From Cepaea nemoralis (lineage: Eukaryota; Mollusca; Gastropoda; Stylommatophora; Helicidae), in NCBI GenBank assembly GCA_014155875.1, contig JACEFZ010005575.1:169001-233000 (forward strand): a stretch of DNA of 64,000 bases, written 5' to 3'. Both the position numbers and the translations under genes were made by a program. Below are positions 53,194 through 63,652 of the stretch, in pieces. The notes beneath the pieces are model-generated. The model had not been told where the DNA came from. It made no database searches and worked only from the letters and a program-made list of their open reading frames with translations. The first letter of the stretch is position 1. Every line of letters begins with the position of its first letter.

Positions 53194-53746
53194 AACTCAA
53201 ACTTGAATGAATGCATGTAACCAAAGTCGCTCACCTTGAAGACTGTTATAATTTTGAGATAAATCCTTTTATTTCGGATCTGCTCTCTTTTAGACAAAAT
53301 GAACACAACACTGCGGTATCATATAACGGGGCCCTAACACGGGCACGGGACGTTATATATGTTAATACAACCTGGCCGTTCATCCAATTCTATAATTACC
53401 CAATCTCCTAAAGCATATTGCAACCAATGTCCAACTAACTCGTTAACTCGTTGTCTATACTTGCTATATGTTCCGGTCCTGAGTATGACAAGAATGCTAT
53501 GTAAACAGGCGATATCCCTCAGTAACAATGCCTTGCCCTAAATGATCAAACCTTTTTCTCACGGAGCTTTCAGGGAAAAATACACACAGCCGTCTTGATC
53601 TGCTTTCTCGAAGTCACCTCTGTTGCTGTCTTGACGATGCTTACGTCGTCCTTAGTTTTCCCTAGTGGTCAAGTCATTCTATTGTTAGACTGGGAATCTC
53701 CCAATTCCCACTATGTGGTGCGTGTGAGCGTGACCACTATGTGGCA
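53160..53746 (-). repeat. 3' LTR of Gmr1-like copy 2
   Basis: 587 bp; partner 61586-62175 (590 bp). It differs by a handful of substitutions and short indels (for example TGACATGCATT versus TAACGTACATT near the edge). Starts TG and ends CA. A minus-strand AATAAA (53268-53273) is a candidate polyadenylation signal. Its left edge supplies the last codons of the zinc-finger ORF. Confidence 0.95.
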
Positions 53747-53750
53747 TAAT

Positions 53751-53760
53751 GCCCCCTCCC
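53751..53760 (-). promoter_or_regulatory. Polypurine tract, Gmr1-like copy 2
   Basis: The minus strand reads GGGAGGGGGC four bases before the 3' LTR, the expected plus-strand-DNA primer. Preceded on that strand by a T-run. Confidence 0.8.
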
Positions 53761-54598
53761 AGAAAAAAAAATGCTATGTCATTTTTTCCTTTCATATATG
53801 ATACTTACAACTGTAACCATCTTTTAGTTCTAGGATTTACCACATCCTTAACCCTCAAAAAAAAAAATTATAAATGCAACATAACGGGCACGCCCACCTG
53901 TCCGATCCCTACGTCGAACGTCGTGTGACTGATCCTATGGAATCAGTTCAACTAATAACTGAATATTAGTCCCTACCTTGTCCTAATGACAAGTGTGTCC
54001 TAACTCTAGGTATTACCATGAGTTTCGGACGAGGGTAATAATGCAGATTTCCCAGTCACCATGTTAGTCGTAGTCGTTACTTGTTGTCGTATGACAATAT
54101 TAATGGGTAGGGTGCTTGTCTGTGCTTCCACCTTAACTTTTTCCCGATATTTTCCTTTGGGATTTGGATTGTCACTTGGTCATATTTAGCTCCTGTAGTG
54201 ATTCATAAGCATACAGCATAACATGACACATACCCTTCGGACCCAACATTTCTCATTAACTAATATAAATACTAAATAAATCAAATATCGTCATTCACAA
54301 TTACAACTTTATACTCAAGTGTTTCTGAGTTCTTTCCAATCGGAAGTCCTTGTCTCTGTTAATAACTTTCATCCTTGCCTTGGCTCTGTTTTGAACACAT
54401 ATCAGATATAAATGTACCTGATAATATTTAATCAAATAACCTATCTTAACATGTTGGTTATTGTTATCTTGACCCACTAATAAGGCTTATAATATGTAAT
54501 CACTCAATATATATCTGAACCTTGAACTTAATACAACAAGAACTATAACTATAATTCAAAAATTCAACTATAACTAACCAACAAGAAAATCTGTCATT
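53761..54598 (-). other. 3' untranslated region of Gmr1-like copy 2
   Basis: No ORF of note between the gag-pol stop and the polypurine tract; no envelope-like gene. AT-rich. Confidence 0.7.
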
Positions 54599-57500
54599 CT
54601 ATAACCGACTCAGAATGTCAGCAAGATTATTGTCTTTTCCAGGAATGTGACAGATGTCAAATTCATAGTCTTGTAATAGTAATGACCATCTATGTATTCT
54701 AGAATTTTTCGGATGACCCGATTTAAAAATTTGTAACGGTTTGTTATCCGACAGAACCAGAAATTTCCTACCTAGTAAGTATCTAGAGAACTTCTCAATA
54801 CTTTCAATTAAAGCTAGAGCCTCTAATTCAGTAACAGCATAGTTTCTCTGAGTTTCAGATAGCTTCTTACTGAAGTAAAGAATAGGATGTAGTTTCCCTT
54901 CATGTAATTGAAGTAATACAGCTGAAATAGCATGTAAACTAGCATCTGTTTGTAAAACAAAGTCTTTTGAAATGTCAGGTAATTTCAAAATAGGATATGT
55001 ACTAAACAGAGTTTTTATCTGTTGTAACAACTTCTCGTGATCCTCTGTCCAAACTATCTTTGTTGGTTGACCTTTCTTTAATAGTTCTGAGAATGTTGCT
55101 GTCATATGTGCAAAATTAGGGATAAACTTTTGATAATAATTAATCAACCCTAATACACTCCTAAGTTCCTTCTTGGATGTTGGAGGTTTGATATTAAGAA
55201 TCTTTGTCACAACTAATGGATCTGTTTTCCTAAATCCGTTAGAGATTCTATGACCCAGAAATTGTATCTCAGTAAACCCTATCTCAATCTTACTTGGTTT
55301 AGCTTTCAACCCATGTTCTTGTAATTTCTGGAAAACTTGTTTCAGAATTTTAACATGTGTATCAATATCACAAGTATGAATACAAATATCATCCATATAC
55401 GATGCTACGTTGGTAATTCCATGAAGTAATCTTCTCATCATTCTCATGAATGTACTTGGTGCATTTTGTAAACCAAATGGAAGATATTCCCATTCATATA
55501 AACCCAACGGCGTGCTAAATGCTGTAATATGCTTTGAATCTTCCTCCATCGGAATTTGCCAATATCCTTTTGTAAGGTCAATTTTCGAAAATAGTTTCGA
55601 GTTTGCCATGGTTTCAATTAACTCATCAATATTTGGCATAGGTTCTGCATCTAGTAAAGTTAATTCATTAACTTTCCTGTAATCAACACATAAACGTAAT
55701 GACCCATCTTTTTTCTTAACAATTACAACTGGTGAACAGTAATTTGAAATTGATTTTTTTATAATTCCAGTTTTATCTAAATCTGAAATTTCTGCAGTCA
55801 CTTTTTCCAAATAATGTATTGGGATAGGATACGGTTTCACTTTAACTGGGACATTTGATAATAAAGTTATTTTATGTTTAATCAGTGATGTCTGCCCCGG
55901 TTTATCCGAAAAAATTGAACTATATTCCTTTATTGCAGTAATAAGCTTATCTCTATCTTGTACTGATAAATCTTTACTTATCTGAATCGCTTGCCAATTA
56001 CTGTCGCTATTAACTATAGGTGTTGGAATCTGTTGTTCTATCGCATCTTCTTGTTGCTCATTAATTACCCAACAAGCTGTTGCTATCCTATGAGGAATTT
56101 GTTGTGTCACTTGACCTGCGTTATCCACACGTGGAATATATGGTTTCAACATATTAATATGAAAAATCTTATGTTTGCCATTCACATCAATACGATAATC
56201 AACATCGCTAATTTTCTTAATTACCTTAAATGGACCTTGCCATGAAGTAACCAGACAATCTCGAGGATCAGGTAATAATAACCAAACCTCTTCTTCTTCT
56301 TTCAAGACTATTGTCTTGGCGTTCCTATTACCATACTGTCTGTATCTTTCTCCAGCTTTATCTAGTGCAGATTTTGCAATCTGACAAGCTGTGATAATTT
56401 TATCTCTTAACTGTGTTACTATTTCATACGCATCTCTTTTCGGATGATCATATGTTTTATTTGTGAGTATGTCATTGTATATTAATAATGGACCTCGTGG
56501 ATTTGCTCCATATACCAACTCGAATGGAGAAAACCCTGTACTAAATTGTGGTACCTCTCGGTATGCAAACAGTACCGCTGGTAATAAAATATCCCAATCT
56601 TTGGGCCTTTCCGCAGCAACTTTCGCCAGAGTTCGTTTAAGAACTCCGTTGTAGTTCTCATTCACACCATTTGTCATTGGGTGCCAAGGTGAACTAAACA
56701 CCTGTGGAATCCCAAGTATCTTCATTGCCTCTTGAGTGGCCGTTGATATAAACTGACTACCTCTATCTGATAATATGCAGCTAGGGAATCCTATTCTGCT
56801 AAAAATTATCAATAATGAATCTAGAATGGATCTACTCGTGATACATTTTAAAGGAATAGCCTCTGGCCAACGAGTACAAAGATCAATCATAGTTAATATG
56901 AATCTATTGCCTCGATCAGTAGTTGTATTTAGCGGACCCACAATATCTATAGCTATTTTCTGAAATGGTCGTGATGCCAAATCAGTTTTCTGAACATGTG
57001 CTTTGGGATGTTTGCCTTTTTGTGTGGTCATCTGACATAATGTACATGAACGTACATGTGTGGTAATGTCTTTGTTATATCCAGGCCAATAGAATTGCGT
57101 TAGCAATCTATTAGTGGTTTTAGCAATCCCCATATGACCAGCGAATGGAGAATCATGTGCTAATTTTAATGCCTCAGTACGATATTTCGATGGGAGTACT
57201 GTCTGAAAATACCGTGATGTACCTCTATCATATCGTCTCGATAAAATATTATTGTCTAGGAAAAATTTCCAATTACCTCTTTTACCTTGTTTTATTGGTT
57301 CAGTCAGTTTCTTAAAACAAGATTTTAGAGTTGGATCCTGTTTTTGATCTTCTGGTAAATCAGTCACTAGTCTGATATTATTTTCTAATTTGTCACTGTC
57401 TTTATCCCTTTTGTCTTGAGCTCTTGTAATTGCATTAGCTCTTGCATGATCAATTTCCCATTGCTTTGCTTCATCATGCATTAATTGTTTCGCATCTGGT

Positions 57501-59311
57501 ATGTTACCAATCAGTAATCCGGCACATGGATTTGGTAATACGGCTGCATTTATTGTGCCTTCGTAATATGGTGACATAATTGTAATCGTGGCAATCTTAT
57601 ATCTTTCTATTGTGCCACCGAATGTTCTGCACTCTACAGTTCCGCCTGTATAATCTTCTTCTTTTATCAGCTTTCGATCTACTCCGACAATCGAAGCTCC
57701 CGAATCACGAATGCACGTAGTGGGTTCACCATTTACCCATGCTTGATGGATTTTTAGTTTGCCATTTTGTATGCTAACGGCATTAGCTTCATGAATTGTT
57801 TCTATAGATTCATTACTAATATTGTCAGTTATACCTTTATTTAACTTGTCAGTCTGATCATCATACTGTTGTATGATGGCTGCGTGTGTCTCTTCTAAAT
57901 CGTCTGAGTCACTACTGGAGTATATGTATGCTGTACTAGCTTCCTTCCAGGAATTTCTCATCGGACAAGACCTACTAGTGTGTCCGTACGCCCTACATGA
58001 GAAACATTTTATACTTCTTTTAAAAGAGTCATACTTATTTCTCTTCTTCGAAGTAATATCTTTTAGATATGCGGAATAACCTGGATGTTTATCACACATC
58101 TCTAAGTTTCCATGTGATAATCTACAATATTGGCATCTGGTGAATTGGCCTTTTCTTGGTCTTTCACCTTCTCTATTGTAAGGACTACTTCTATTGCTAC
58201 CACTACTAAACTTTCTAAACTTATTGTTTCCTCTTTGAAATTTCGCACTTGCTCCTATCACTAATTCAGGTTGTGCACAGTTAGCAAAAATATCCTTATG
58301 TGCATTGAAATAAGATTCACCCTTAGTTTCCATCTCACTTAAACTTTTACATTTGTTTTCCATAAGAAATACTGACATAGGTTCTGGTATTGCAGATAAC
58401 ATTCTATCTCTGATAATTAAGTCTCTCACTTTCTCATAACTATCATTAATATCCGCAGCCTTACACCACTTATCAAAACTAGAAGACATTTCCGAAGCGA
58501 AATCCAGGAATGTTTGATTCGATTTCGGTGTAAGTGTTTTAAACTTAGTTCGTAAACCAGATTCATCCAAAGAAAAATGTGATAGCACACGATCGCGCAT
58601 ATATTTGTAGTTCGTACGTAAATCCTCAGGAATTAACTCAATCACTTTCAGCGGCTCTAACGCGAGGTGACGGTGAAACAGAATTGGTACGTCCTTCTCC
58701 GGAACTTTGTAGTGCTTTACTAGCACTTCGAAATTGGTTATCCAAGAACTAACCGAATCACCTTGTTGGAAATTCCTGAATAAACCTTGGTACTTTTTCA
58801 CGGGATCGTTCTGCTTAGTCAGCATTTTCTCTCGTTCGATTTCAGCTCCACGTTCCATCTCAAGCGTCTTGACCCTTAGGTTACCTTCAACCTCTTTGTC
58901 CTTCCAGAGTGTCTCTGTAGCAAGTCTCTCCCTATCAAAAGCCAATTGTTTCTCTTTAAGTTCTGCTTCAGCAACAATTTGTTTCTCCTTTATTTGCATC
59001 TCTATCATTAACTTCTCTTTTTCCGCATTTAATTCTTTTTCTCTAGACTCCATTCGTTCGCGTTCCAAAATTATCTCACTTTGTCTGATCGCTATCTCTT
59101 TTTCTTTCAGTTCTCTCTCAAGTTGTTTCGCTTGCTTCTCTGCTGTCAGTCTTTCCTGTCTTTCCTCCTTCTCACGTGTGGCCTGAAGTTGTCTTTCCTC
59201 TTTGTCAAGTTTCTGTTGTTCACTGAACTCAAGCTTTGCCCAATTTCGAAGCTCAGCACCAGTTAGACCAGACTTCTCACCCATTTCAAAGTAATATTGC
59301 AGCGTAGACAT
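54599..59311 (-). CDS. gag-pol polyprotein, Gmr1-like order (gag-PR-INT-RT-RNase H)
   Basis: The frame is open from 59392, but the ATG at 59311 (MSTLQYYFEMGEKSG) matches copy 1, so I start there; 1570 residues, no frameshift between gag and pol. Numbering from 59392: charged coiled coil about 55-200; gag about 205-390; zinc knuckle CFSCRAYGHTSRSC about 462; protease CIRDSGASIVG about 560; integrase zinc motif HDSPFAGH...CTLC about 744-785; integrase core with D in AIDIVGP (about 813), D in ILSDRGSQF (about 872) and E in NGVNENYNG (about 908); post-core IKKISDVDYRIDVNG; RT about 1165-1345 (KKKDGSLRLCVDYRKVNE, FSKIDLTKGYWQI, YLPFGLQNAPSTF, SYMDDICIH about 1331); RNase H (LQTDASLHAISAVLLQ, TELEALALIESIEKF, HIPGKDNNLADILSRL). 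All catalytic residues are present, so the enzyme set looks functional. The protease must release INT and RT from one precursor. Confidence 0.95.
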   Translation of the reverse strand: MSTLQYYFEMGEKSGLTGAELRNWAKLEFSEQQKLDKEERQLQATREKEERQERLTAEKQAKQLERELKEKEIAIRQSEIILERERMESREKELNAEKEKLMIEMQIKEKQIVAEAELKEKQLAFDRERLATETLWKDKEVEGNLRVKTLEMERGAEIEREKMLTKQNDPVKKYQGLFRNFQQGDSVSSWITNFEVLVKHYKVPEKDVPILFHRHLALEPLKVIELIPEDLRTNYKYMRDRVLSHFSLDESGLRTKFKTLTPKSNQTFLDFASEMSSSFDKWCKAADINDSYEKVRDLIIRDRMLSAIPEPMSVFLMENKCKSLSEMETKGESYFNAHKDIFANCAQPELVIGASAKFQRGNNKFRKFSSGSNRSSPYNREGERPRKGQFTRCQYCRLSHGNLEMCDKHPGYSAYLKDITSKKRNKYDSFKRSIKCFSCRAYGHTSRSCPMRNSWKEASTAYIYSSSDSDDLEETHAAIIQQYDDQTDKLNKGITDNISNESIETIHEANAVSIQNGKLKIHQAWVNGEPTTCIRDSGASIVGVDRKLIKEEDYTGGTVECRTFGGTIERYKIATITIMSPYYEGTINAAVLPNPCAGLLIGNIPDAKQLMHDEAKQWEIDHARANAITRAQDKRDKDSDKLENNIRLVTDLPEDQKQDPTLKSCFKKLTEPIKQGKRGNWKFFLDNNILSRRYDRGTSRYFQTVLPSKYRTEALKLAHDSPFAGHMGIAKTTNRLLTQFYWPGYNKDITTHVRSCTLCQMTTQKGKHPKAHVQKTDLASRPFQKIAIDIVGPLNTTTDRGNRFILTMIDLCTRWPEAIPLKCITSRSILDSLLIIFSRIGFPSCILSDRGSQFISTATQEAMKILGIPQVFSSPWHPMTNGVNENYNGVLKRTLAKVAAERPKDWDILLPAVLFAYREVPQFSTGFSPFELVYGANPRGPLLIYNDILTNKTYDHPKRDAYEIVTQLRDKIITACQIAKSALDKAGERYRQYGNRNAKTIVLKEEEEVWLLLPDPRDCLVTSWQGPFKVIKKISDVDYRIDVNGKHKIFHINMLKPYIPRVDNAGQVTQQIPHRIATACWVINEQQEDAIEQQIPTPIVNSDSNWQAIQISKDLSVQDRDKLITAIKEYSSIFSDKPGQTSLIKHKITLLSNVPVKVKPYPIPIHYLEKVTAEISDLDKTGIIKKSISNYCSPVVIVKKKDGSLRLCVDYRKVNELTLLDAEPMPNIDELIETMANSKLFSKIDLTKGYWQIPMEEDSKHITAFSTPLGLYEWEYLPFGLQNAPSTFMRMMRRLLHGITNVASYMDDICIHTCDIDTHVKILKQVFQKLQEHGLKAKPSKIEIGFTEIQFLGHRISNGFRKTDPLVVTKILNIKPPTSKKELRSVLGLINYYQKFIPNFAHMTATFSELLKKGQPTKIVWTEDHEKLLQQIKTLFSTYPILKLPDISKDFVLQTDASLHAISAVLLQLHEGKLHPILYFSKKLSETQRNYAVTELEALALIESIEKFSRYLLGRKFLVLSDNKPLQIFKSGHPKNSRIHRWSLLLQDYEFDICHIPGKDNNLADILSRL

Positions 59312-61585
59312 CTTCTCTTCTTTTCCCACCTGTAAAATGCTATCTGGCTGAAATAAATATAGTAGTAGGTAAGAGAAGAAAAGAATCGACAAGAATTGTG
59401 ATATTGTCTCAACTCACTATCACTTAGATAGTAAGGTAAATCTCGTATCACCGTTGAGAAAATATAGACTCAATTCAATTTGTAGTGTAAATTCGAACAC
59501 AACAAAAGAATCAACCAAATATATCTATAATGAACAAAACAGATCTAAATTATAAAATAAATATAAAGAAATATGTCTAATATACAATATGTGTGACGCA
59601 AGACAACTAATAATCATAAGAGACGATCGACGACTGACGTAAATACATATTACTGTTTACAAACGATAACAAAATTTTATCCCCATTTTTGACGGATAAT
59701 GTTCCTACTATACTACTAACGTAAAGACGAGACTATAATATTGTGGTGACGCCCGCAAGATCAAAAACCAAACAAAATTAATTCGTAATGACCTGGCGCT
59801 TGTCAACCCACAAATCACTTCATGAACTAATCAAGATATCAGATATCCTTAGCTCATCAAGGCCTTCTAACCACCCGCAAATAAAATAAATAGCCTTATT
59901 ATGAGTCAACATAACATCAATCAACAATGAATAACAATTACTGGCCTTTTTCCGGCTCTGTTGTACATAGATAACCGAGTAGAGTTCCTGTCGTTCAAAA
60001 ATTTTGACATAGAATTGTGTCGATCAGTTCCTTAATAAATTGATTCCTGGTCATCACTCGAGTATTGGTATGATTGTTGATTTCTACCCGAGAAACTGTG
60101 TCCACAATAGACTGTTGCTCCTGGCTTGAACGATAGCACAATTAATTTGTACTTTCACCCTGGACTCAGGAAGTCCGTAACCAACCCATAACACGTAGTT
60201 GGCTGTAGTGTAACGACGACGTTTGAAATTTTTTTTCTGCAGCCTTATTGTGATACGTTTAGGCTGTTGTAGGTATCCGACTGAATGATGCCCACAGTGA
60301 AATCAGTAGATCTGCTTGCATCCAGTTCTGGTACATAAAGTCCAATGCGTGAACAAGCTGACTGTGTCTGGTGTCACGATGAAAAATGGTAGTTGTCAAT
60401 CCGTGTGATAGTACGTCAGAGTCTTGAGGAACATGTAACGTTTCGATGCAGTGTAGTGTCCAGTAGTATTCTGTCACGGTGTCGTGTGCGGAGGTGTAGT
60501 GAAATTTCGTATGCGTTGATATTACAAGAGACGTGTCAATCCACAATCATGAAATGGTGAGTCATTTGCTACAGCTGTGCACTGTGTAACATCCATAAGT
60601 GTCTTTATATGTTCCTGATAATGGCATCGTAAATGTGTAGAAGTTGGTGAAGTCGTATAAATGCCGTGTGGAGGTAAGTGTCCTGTTGTCTGTGTATCTA
60701 TATGTGGCGTTGTCTTTATGACCTGGTATCAGAGTGGTAGTTCCACTGACTGTCCCACCCACCTATATTTCCTTCAGACTCTTGGTGGAGGGAAGTGTAG
60801 GTACTCCCGATAATGTATAATGTACCTTCATAGTTTCATCCGATATAGATAAATGTACAATAGTTAATGTCCCCCAGAAGAATAATGAATGATCCTTGTG
60901 TCAACAGTGTAAATTTGACAAAGTTAGCCAATAACATTATGTAGATATCCTTTTCTTCGCCAAGTGTATCTTGACTGTAGTATATTAATGTTCAAGAGTT
61001 GTGCACTGTAATGTGTAGACTACGTCTAATTTCAAAACATGTCCTATGTAATCAATTGGTATTATCATGTGTAATATGTCTCCTGATAGCGGACATCGAA
61101 CTGATAAAGTGTCACATTGTCGTACAGCTTTGTGAACTAGCACAAGTTTGCTTTCTTACCTTGTGTATAGCAAACGACATTTGATTTGAATAATCAATCA
61201 TTAATATTACATGGTTGCAGTCAGCAACTGTTGTTGTCTTCTGTTACGTTTAAAATGGTGCGCGCCGTTTGTACTATTCGTGCACTTCAACTTGACGTGT
61301 AATTTTCATCATTGCAAAAGCGGTAGTCATTCTTTCCTCATTAATACTCCGTAATACTGTCCTACACTCCGTGTAACAATAATATGTTATGTTTCGTTTT
61401 CTGGCGACGTCAGACAGCTTATATTAAATCAGCCGCCATGTTGTCGCATTCTGTGTACTCCTGATGTCTTTTCGTGCAAAGGAATTTATCATCGTGGCGT
61501 GCATTTTATGTTTCTTACTGATCTGGCGGAATCAATCGTCGTTTATTCATATCATCATCGTTTCCTCGGATCGAAGTCCCCACGT
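59312..61585 (-). other. Long leader of Gmr1-like copy 2
   Basis: 2.3 kb between the 5' LTR and the gag start. Small minus-strand frames (95 codons at 60259-60546; 66 codons at 60562-60762) have no recognisable content. Acceptor-like strings on the minus strand lie just before the ATG (GCATTTTACAG|GTGGG at about 59330), so gag-pol might be expressed from a spliced RNA; this is inference. Confidence 0.6.
61568..61582 (-). promoter_or_regulatory. Candidate primer-binding site, Gmr1-like copy 2
   Basis: Minus strand TGGGGACTTCGATCC, three bases inside the 5' LTR edge. It begins TGG, the complement of a tRNA CCA end, but I cannot name the tRNA. It differs from the tRNA-Leu site of copy 1. Confidence 0.5.
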
Positions 61586-62175
61586 TGTCTTAACGTACAT
61601 TCAACCACTGAAGCATTAAAACTCAAACTTGAATGAATGTAGTGTAACAAAAGTCGCTCACCTTGAAGACTGTTATAATTTTGAGATAAATCCTTTTATT
61701 TCGGATCGGCTCTCTTTTAGACAAAATGAACACAACACTGCGGTATCATATAACGGGGCCCTAACACGGGCACGGGACGTTATATATGTTAATACAACTT
61801 GGCCGTTCATCCAATTCTATAATTACCCAATCTCCTAAAGCATATTGCAACCAATGTCCAAACATAACTCGTTAACTCGTTGTCTATACTTGCTATATGT
61901 TCCGGTCCTGAGTATGACAAGAATGCTATGTAAACAGGCGATATCCCTCAGTAACAATGCCTTGCCCTAAATGATCAAACCTTTTGTTCACGGAGCTTTC
62001 AGGGAAAACTACACACAGCCGTCTTGATCTGCTTTCTCGAAGTCACCTCTGTTGCTGTCTTGACGATGCTTACGTCGTCCTTAGTTTTCCCTAGTGGTCA
62101 AGTCATTCTATTGTTAGACTGGGAATCTCCCAATTCCCACTATGTGGTGCGTGTGAGCGTGACCACTATGTGGCA
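61586..62175 (-). repeat. 5' LTR of Gmr1-like copy 2
   Basis: 590 bp, TG...CA, direct repeat of 53160-53746, immediately followed by the target duplication CTGTC. It should hold the promoter for the element's minus-strand transcript. Confidence 0.95.
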
Positions 62176-62180
62176 CTGTC

Positions 62181-62400
62181 TAATCAAAACAGCTAACTCA
62201 TAAAAAACACATAGTGGAGAGAAGCACTAGAAATGTAATATTTACTGGTGATAAACTGCTAAAGGTTGCACAACACAGAAAGATAATAGATTACAGATTT
62301 TTTTTTCGTTTTTAAGAGTACATATTTTTTTTAAAAAAAGCTTTGCAAATATGATGTTTGTGAAGTTTGATTTTTCCAAAATACTATTGTATGAAAACAC
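62181..62400 (+). pseudogene. Decayed C2H2 finger sequence beyond the retrotransposon
   Basis: Right flank of the insertion. Shifted frames still read KTHSGEKH*KCN (about 62200-62240) and KLCKYDVCEV*FF (about 62338-62378), then KTHRTHE: finger linkers and half fingers of the same gene. The exon was therefore once longer. In the pre-insertion frame the first stop falls eight codons past KCDDSD, so these fingers were already lost by frameshift. Confidence 0.72.
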
Positions 62401-62413
62401 ACAGGACACATGA

Positions 62414-62603
62414 ATGAAATAACTTTATTTTCAAAGGGTCACAAATTGGGCACGCAGGCGTGTCTAACATTTGGCCCTTCCGATCACTCATCTTTGGTTA
62501 ATCAATTATGCATGTTACATTCACATAGGAAAAAAAACATTGTGAAATTAATGTTGTAAACATAAGCAAAGAATATGACCATGTTTTGAGACAGCAGACA
62601 CAC
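62414..62603 (-). mobile_element. Dispersed repeat R, copy 2
   Basis: Contains ACTTTATTTTCAAAGGGTCA, AATTGGGCACGCAGGCGTGT, TTTGGCCCTTCCGATCACTC and CATGTTACATTCACATAGGA, matching 11672-11850 throughout. Confidence 0.7.
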
Positions 62604-62639
62604 TTACTTACGCTCTTTCATAAACACATACATACAATC

Positions 62640-62835
62640 CTGCATACATACATACATACATGCATCATTTACACAAACTCTTATAGCTATGCACCCACTC
62701 AAAAACACACTCACTAACAAAAGTTTACTTATACATACATACATACCTGCATACACTCACACACACACAATTACATACATACATACAAACAATTACATGC
62801 ATACATACATACATAATACAGACAGACAGACATTC
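62640..62835 (+). repeat. (CATA)n/(CA)n microsatellite
   Basis: Interrupted CATA tetramers with CA runs and a final GACA run. A 79-codon frame through it is an artefact. Confidence 0.9.
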
Positions 62836-63087
62836 ATTCTCTCTGGGGGGAAGCCACACAGTGGAGATGTTTCTGGATCATTTTGTCTTCAAAATGCCCA
62901 GCTAATTGGGCCCACAGTAGTACAATGAGTAGCATGCTTGACTGCATGTCCGATGGTCACATGTTTCTCTCCCCATTACAGCAGATTTGTTCAGACTGAC
63001 CTGTGACCCCAGGTTGACAGCGAAATGGCTGCAAGGAAATTCCTGGGAAGTAAAGGCAGGTGCCGTGATATTGAACATGCATCAGGC
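62836..63087. other. Unassigned, possible tRNA-like scrap
   Basis: AGTAGCATGCTTGACTGCAT GTCC-type sequence near 62930-62965 is vaguely tRNA-like; nothing firm. Confidence 0.3.
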
Positions 63088-63652
63088 AAGGAAAATGGCA
63101 AAATGGTTTGTTAGGAGAAATACTATCACAAACTCATGTACCTAACCTCACAAGGTCTTCAGACCAGGGCAACAGAAATCACAGATCATGCAAATATTAT
63201 ATCCCACTTATTCTCCCACTCAGGGGGCTGAGTGGTCTCGAGGTATGGTGTCCGCCTCGAGTGCTGGAGGTCCCGGGTTCAGGCCCCAGTGAGGACCGGA
63301 ATTTATTTTAAAAATCAACCTGGACTTCCAGTAATAAACTTTCCCCTGGTCTCTGGGTAGTCAGATCGGACGCCCGTGTGTATTGTTGCGCACGTAAAAA
63401 ATCCCTTGGCAGTTGGAAATCGAAAAAGAGTAGCCTAATGGCGCTGCCCGGGCAAAAATTCCAGTTAAAAATCTACCCAAAGTACTTCAGGATCCTCGCC
63501 GATGCAACGGAGTTCGTGCATTGAGCTGAGTTTCTCCAGACTCGGGTAGATAAATTAGAAAACTTAACTTATGGGTTAAACCGTGTGCCATGATGTTGAT
63601 TCATGAGTTTGTGATTGTATTTCTCCTAACAAACCATTTTGCCATTTTCCTT
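63088..63652. repeat. 51-bp inverted repeat enclosing a SINE
   Basis: Arms 63088-63138 and 63602-63652 are reverse complements with one mismatch (AAGGAAAATGGCAAAATGGT at the outer end). The spacer of about 463 bp holds SINE E. It could be a foldback/MITE-type element that captured a SINE, or an inverted duplication. Confidence 0.85.
63227..63570 (+). mobile_element. tRNA-derived SINE E
   Basis: tRNA-like head GGGCTGAGTGGTCTCGAGGT (A box) with anticodon-arm region GTGTCCGCCTCGAGTGCTGG and B box GGTCCCGGGTTCAGGCCCC. The body contains GTGTATTGTTGCGCACGTAA AAAATCCC, a phrase I associate with molluscan repeats (memory, not checked). Confidence 0.7.

Larger units (their letters stand above)
53160..62175 (-). 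mobile_element. Complete Gmr1-like LTR retrotransposon, copy 2 (INT before RT)
   Basis: 9,016 bp, flanked by 5-bp target duplication CTGTC (53155-53159; 62176-62180). Near-identical direct LTRs begin TGTCTT and end GGCA. Minus-strand order: 5' LTR, primer-site candidate, 2.3-kb leader, one gag-pol ORF, ~0.85 kb 3' region, polypurine tract, 3' LTR. The ORF order gag, PR, INT, RT, RNase H differs from ordinary Ty3/Gypsy (RT before INT), although RT and integrase sequences are Gypsy-type. That combination defines the Gmr1-like group. Similar LTRs plus an open ORF mean a young, possibly active copy. Confidence 0.95.

Noticed and set aside
53211..53411. 66- and 69-codon ORFs duplicated at 53211 and 61629
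   Set aside because: They lie in the two LTRs and are identical because the LTRs are; no sign of a protein.
60259..60546. Envelope or accessory gene in the Gmr1-like element
   Set aside because: The 95-codon frame has no signal peptide, membrane segment or recognisable motif, and nothing env-like lies 3' of pol; mentioned only as an open question under the leader.
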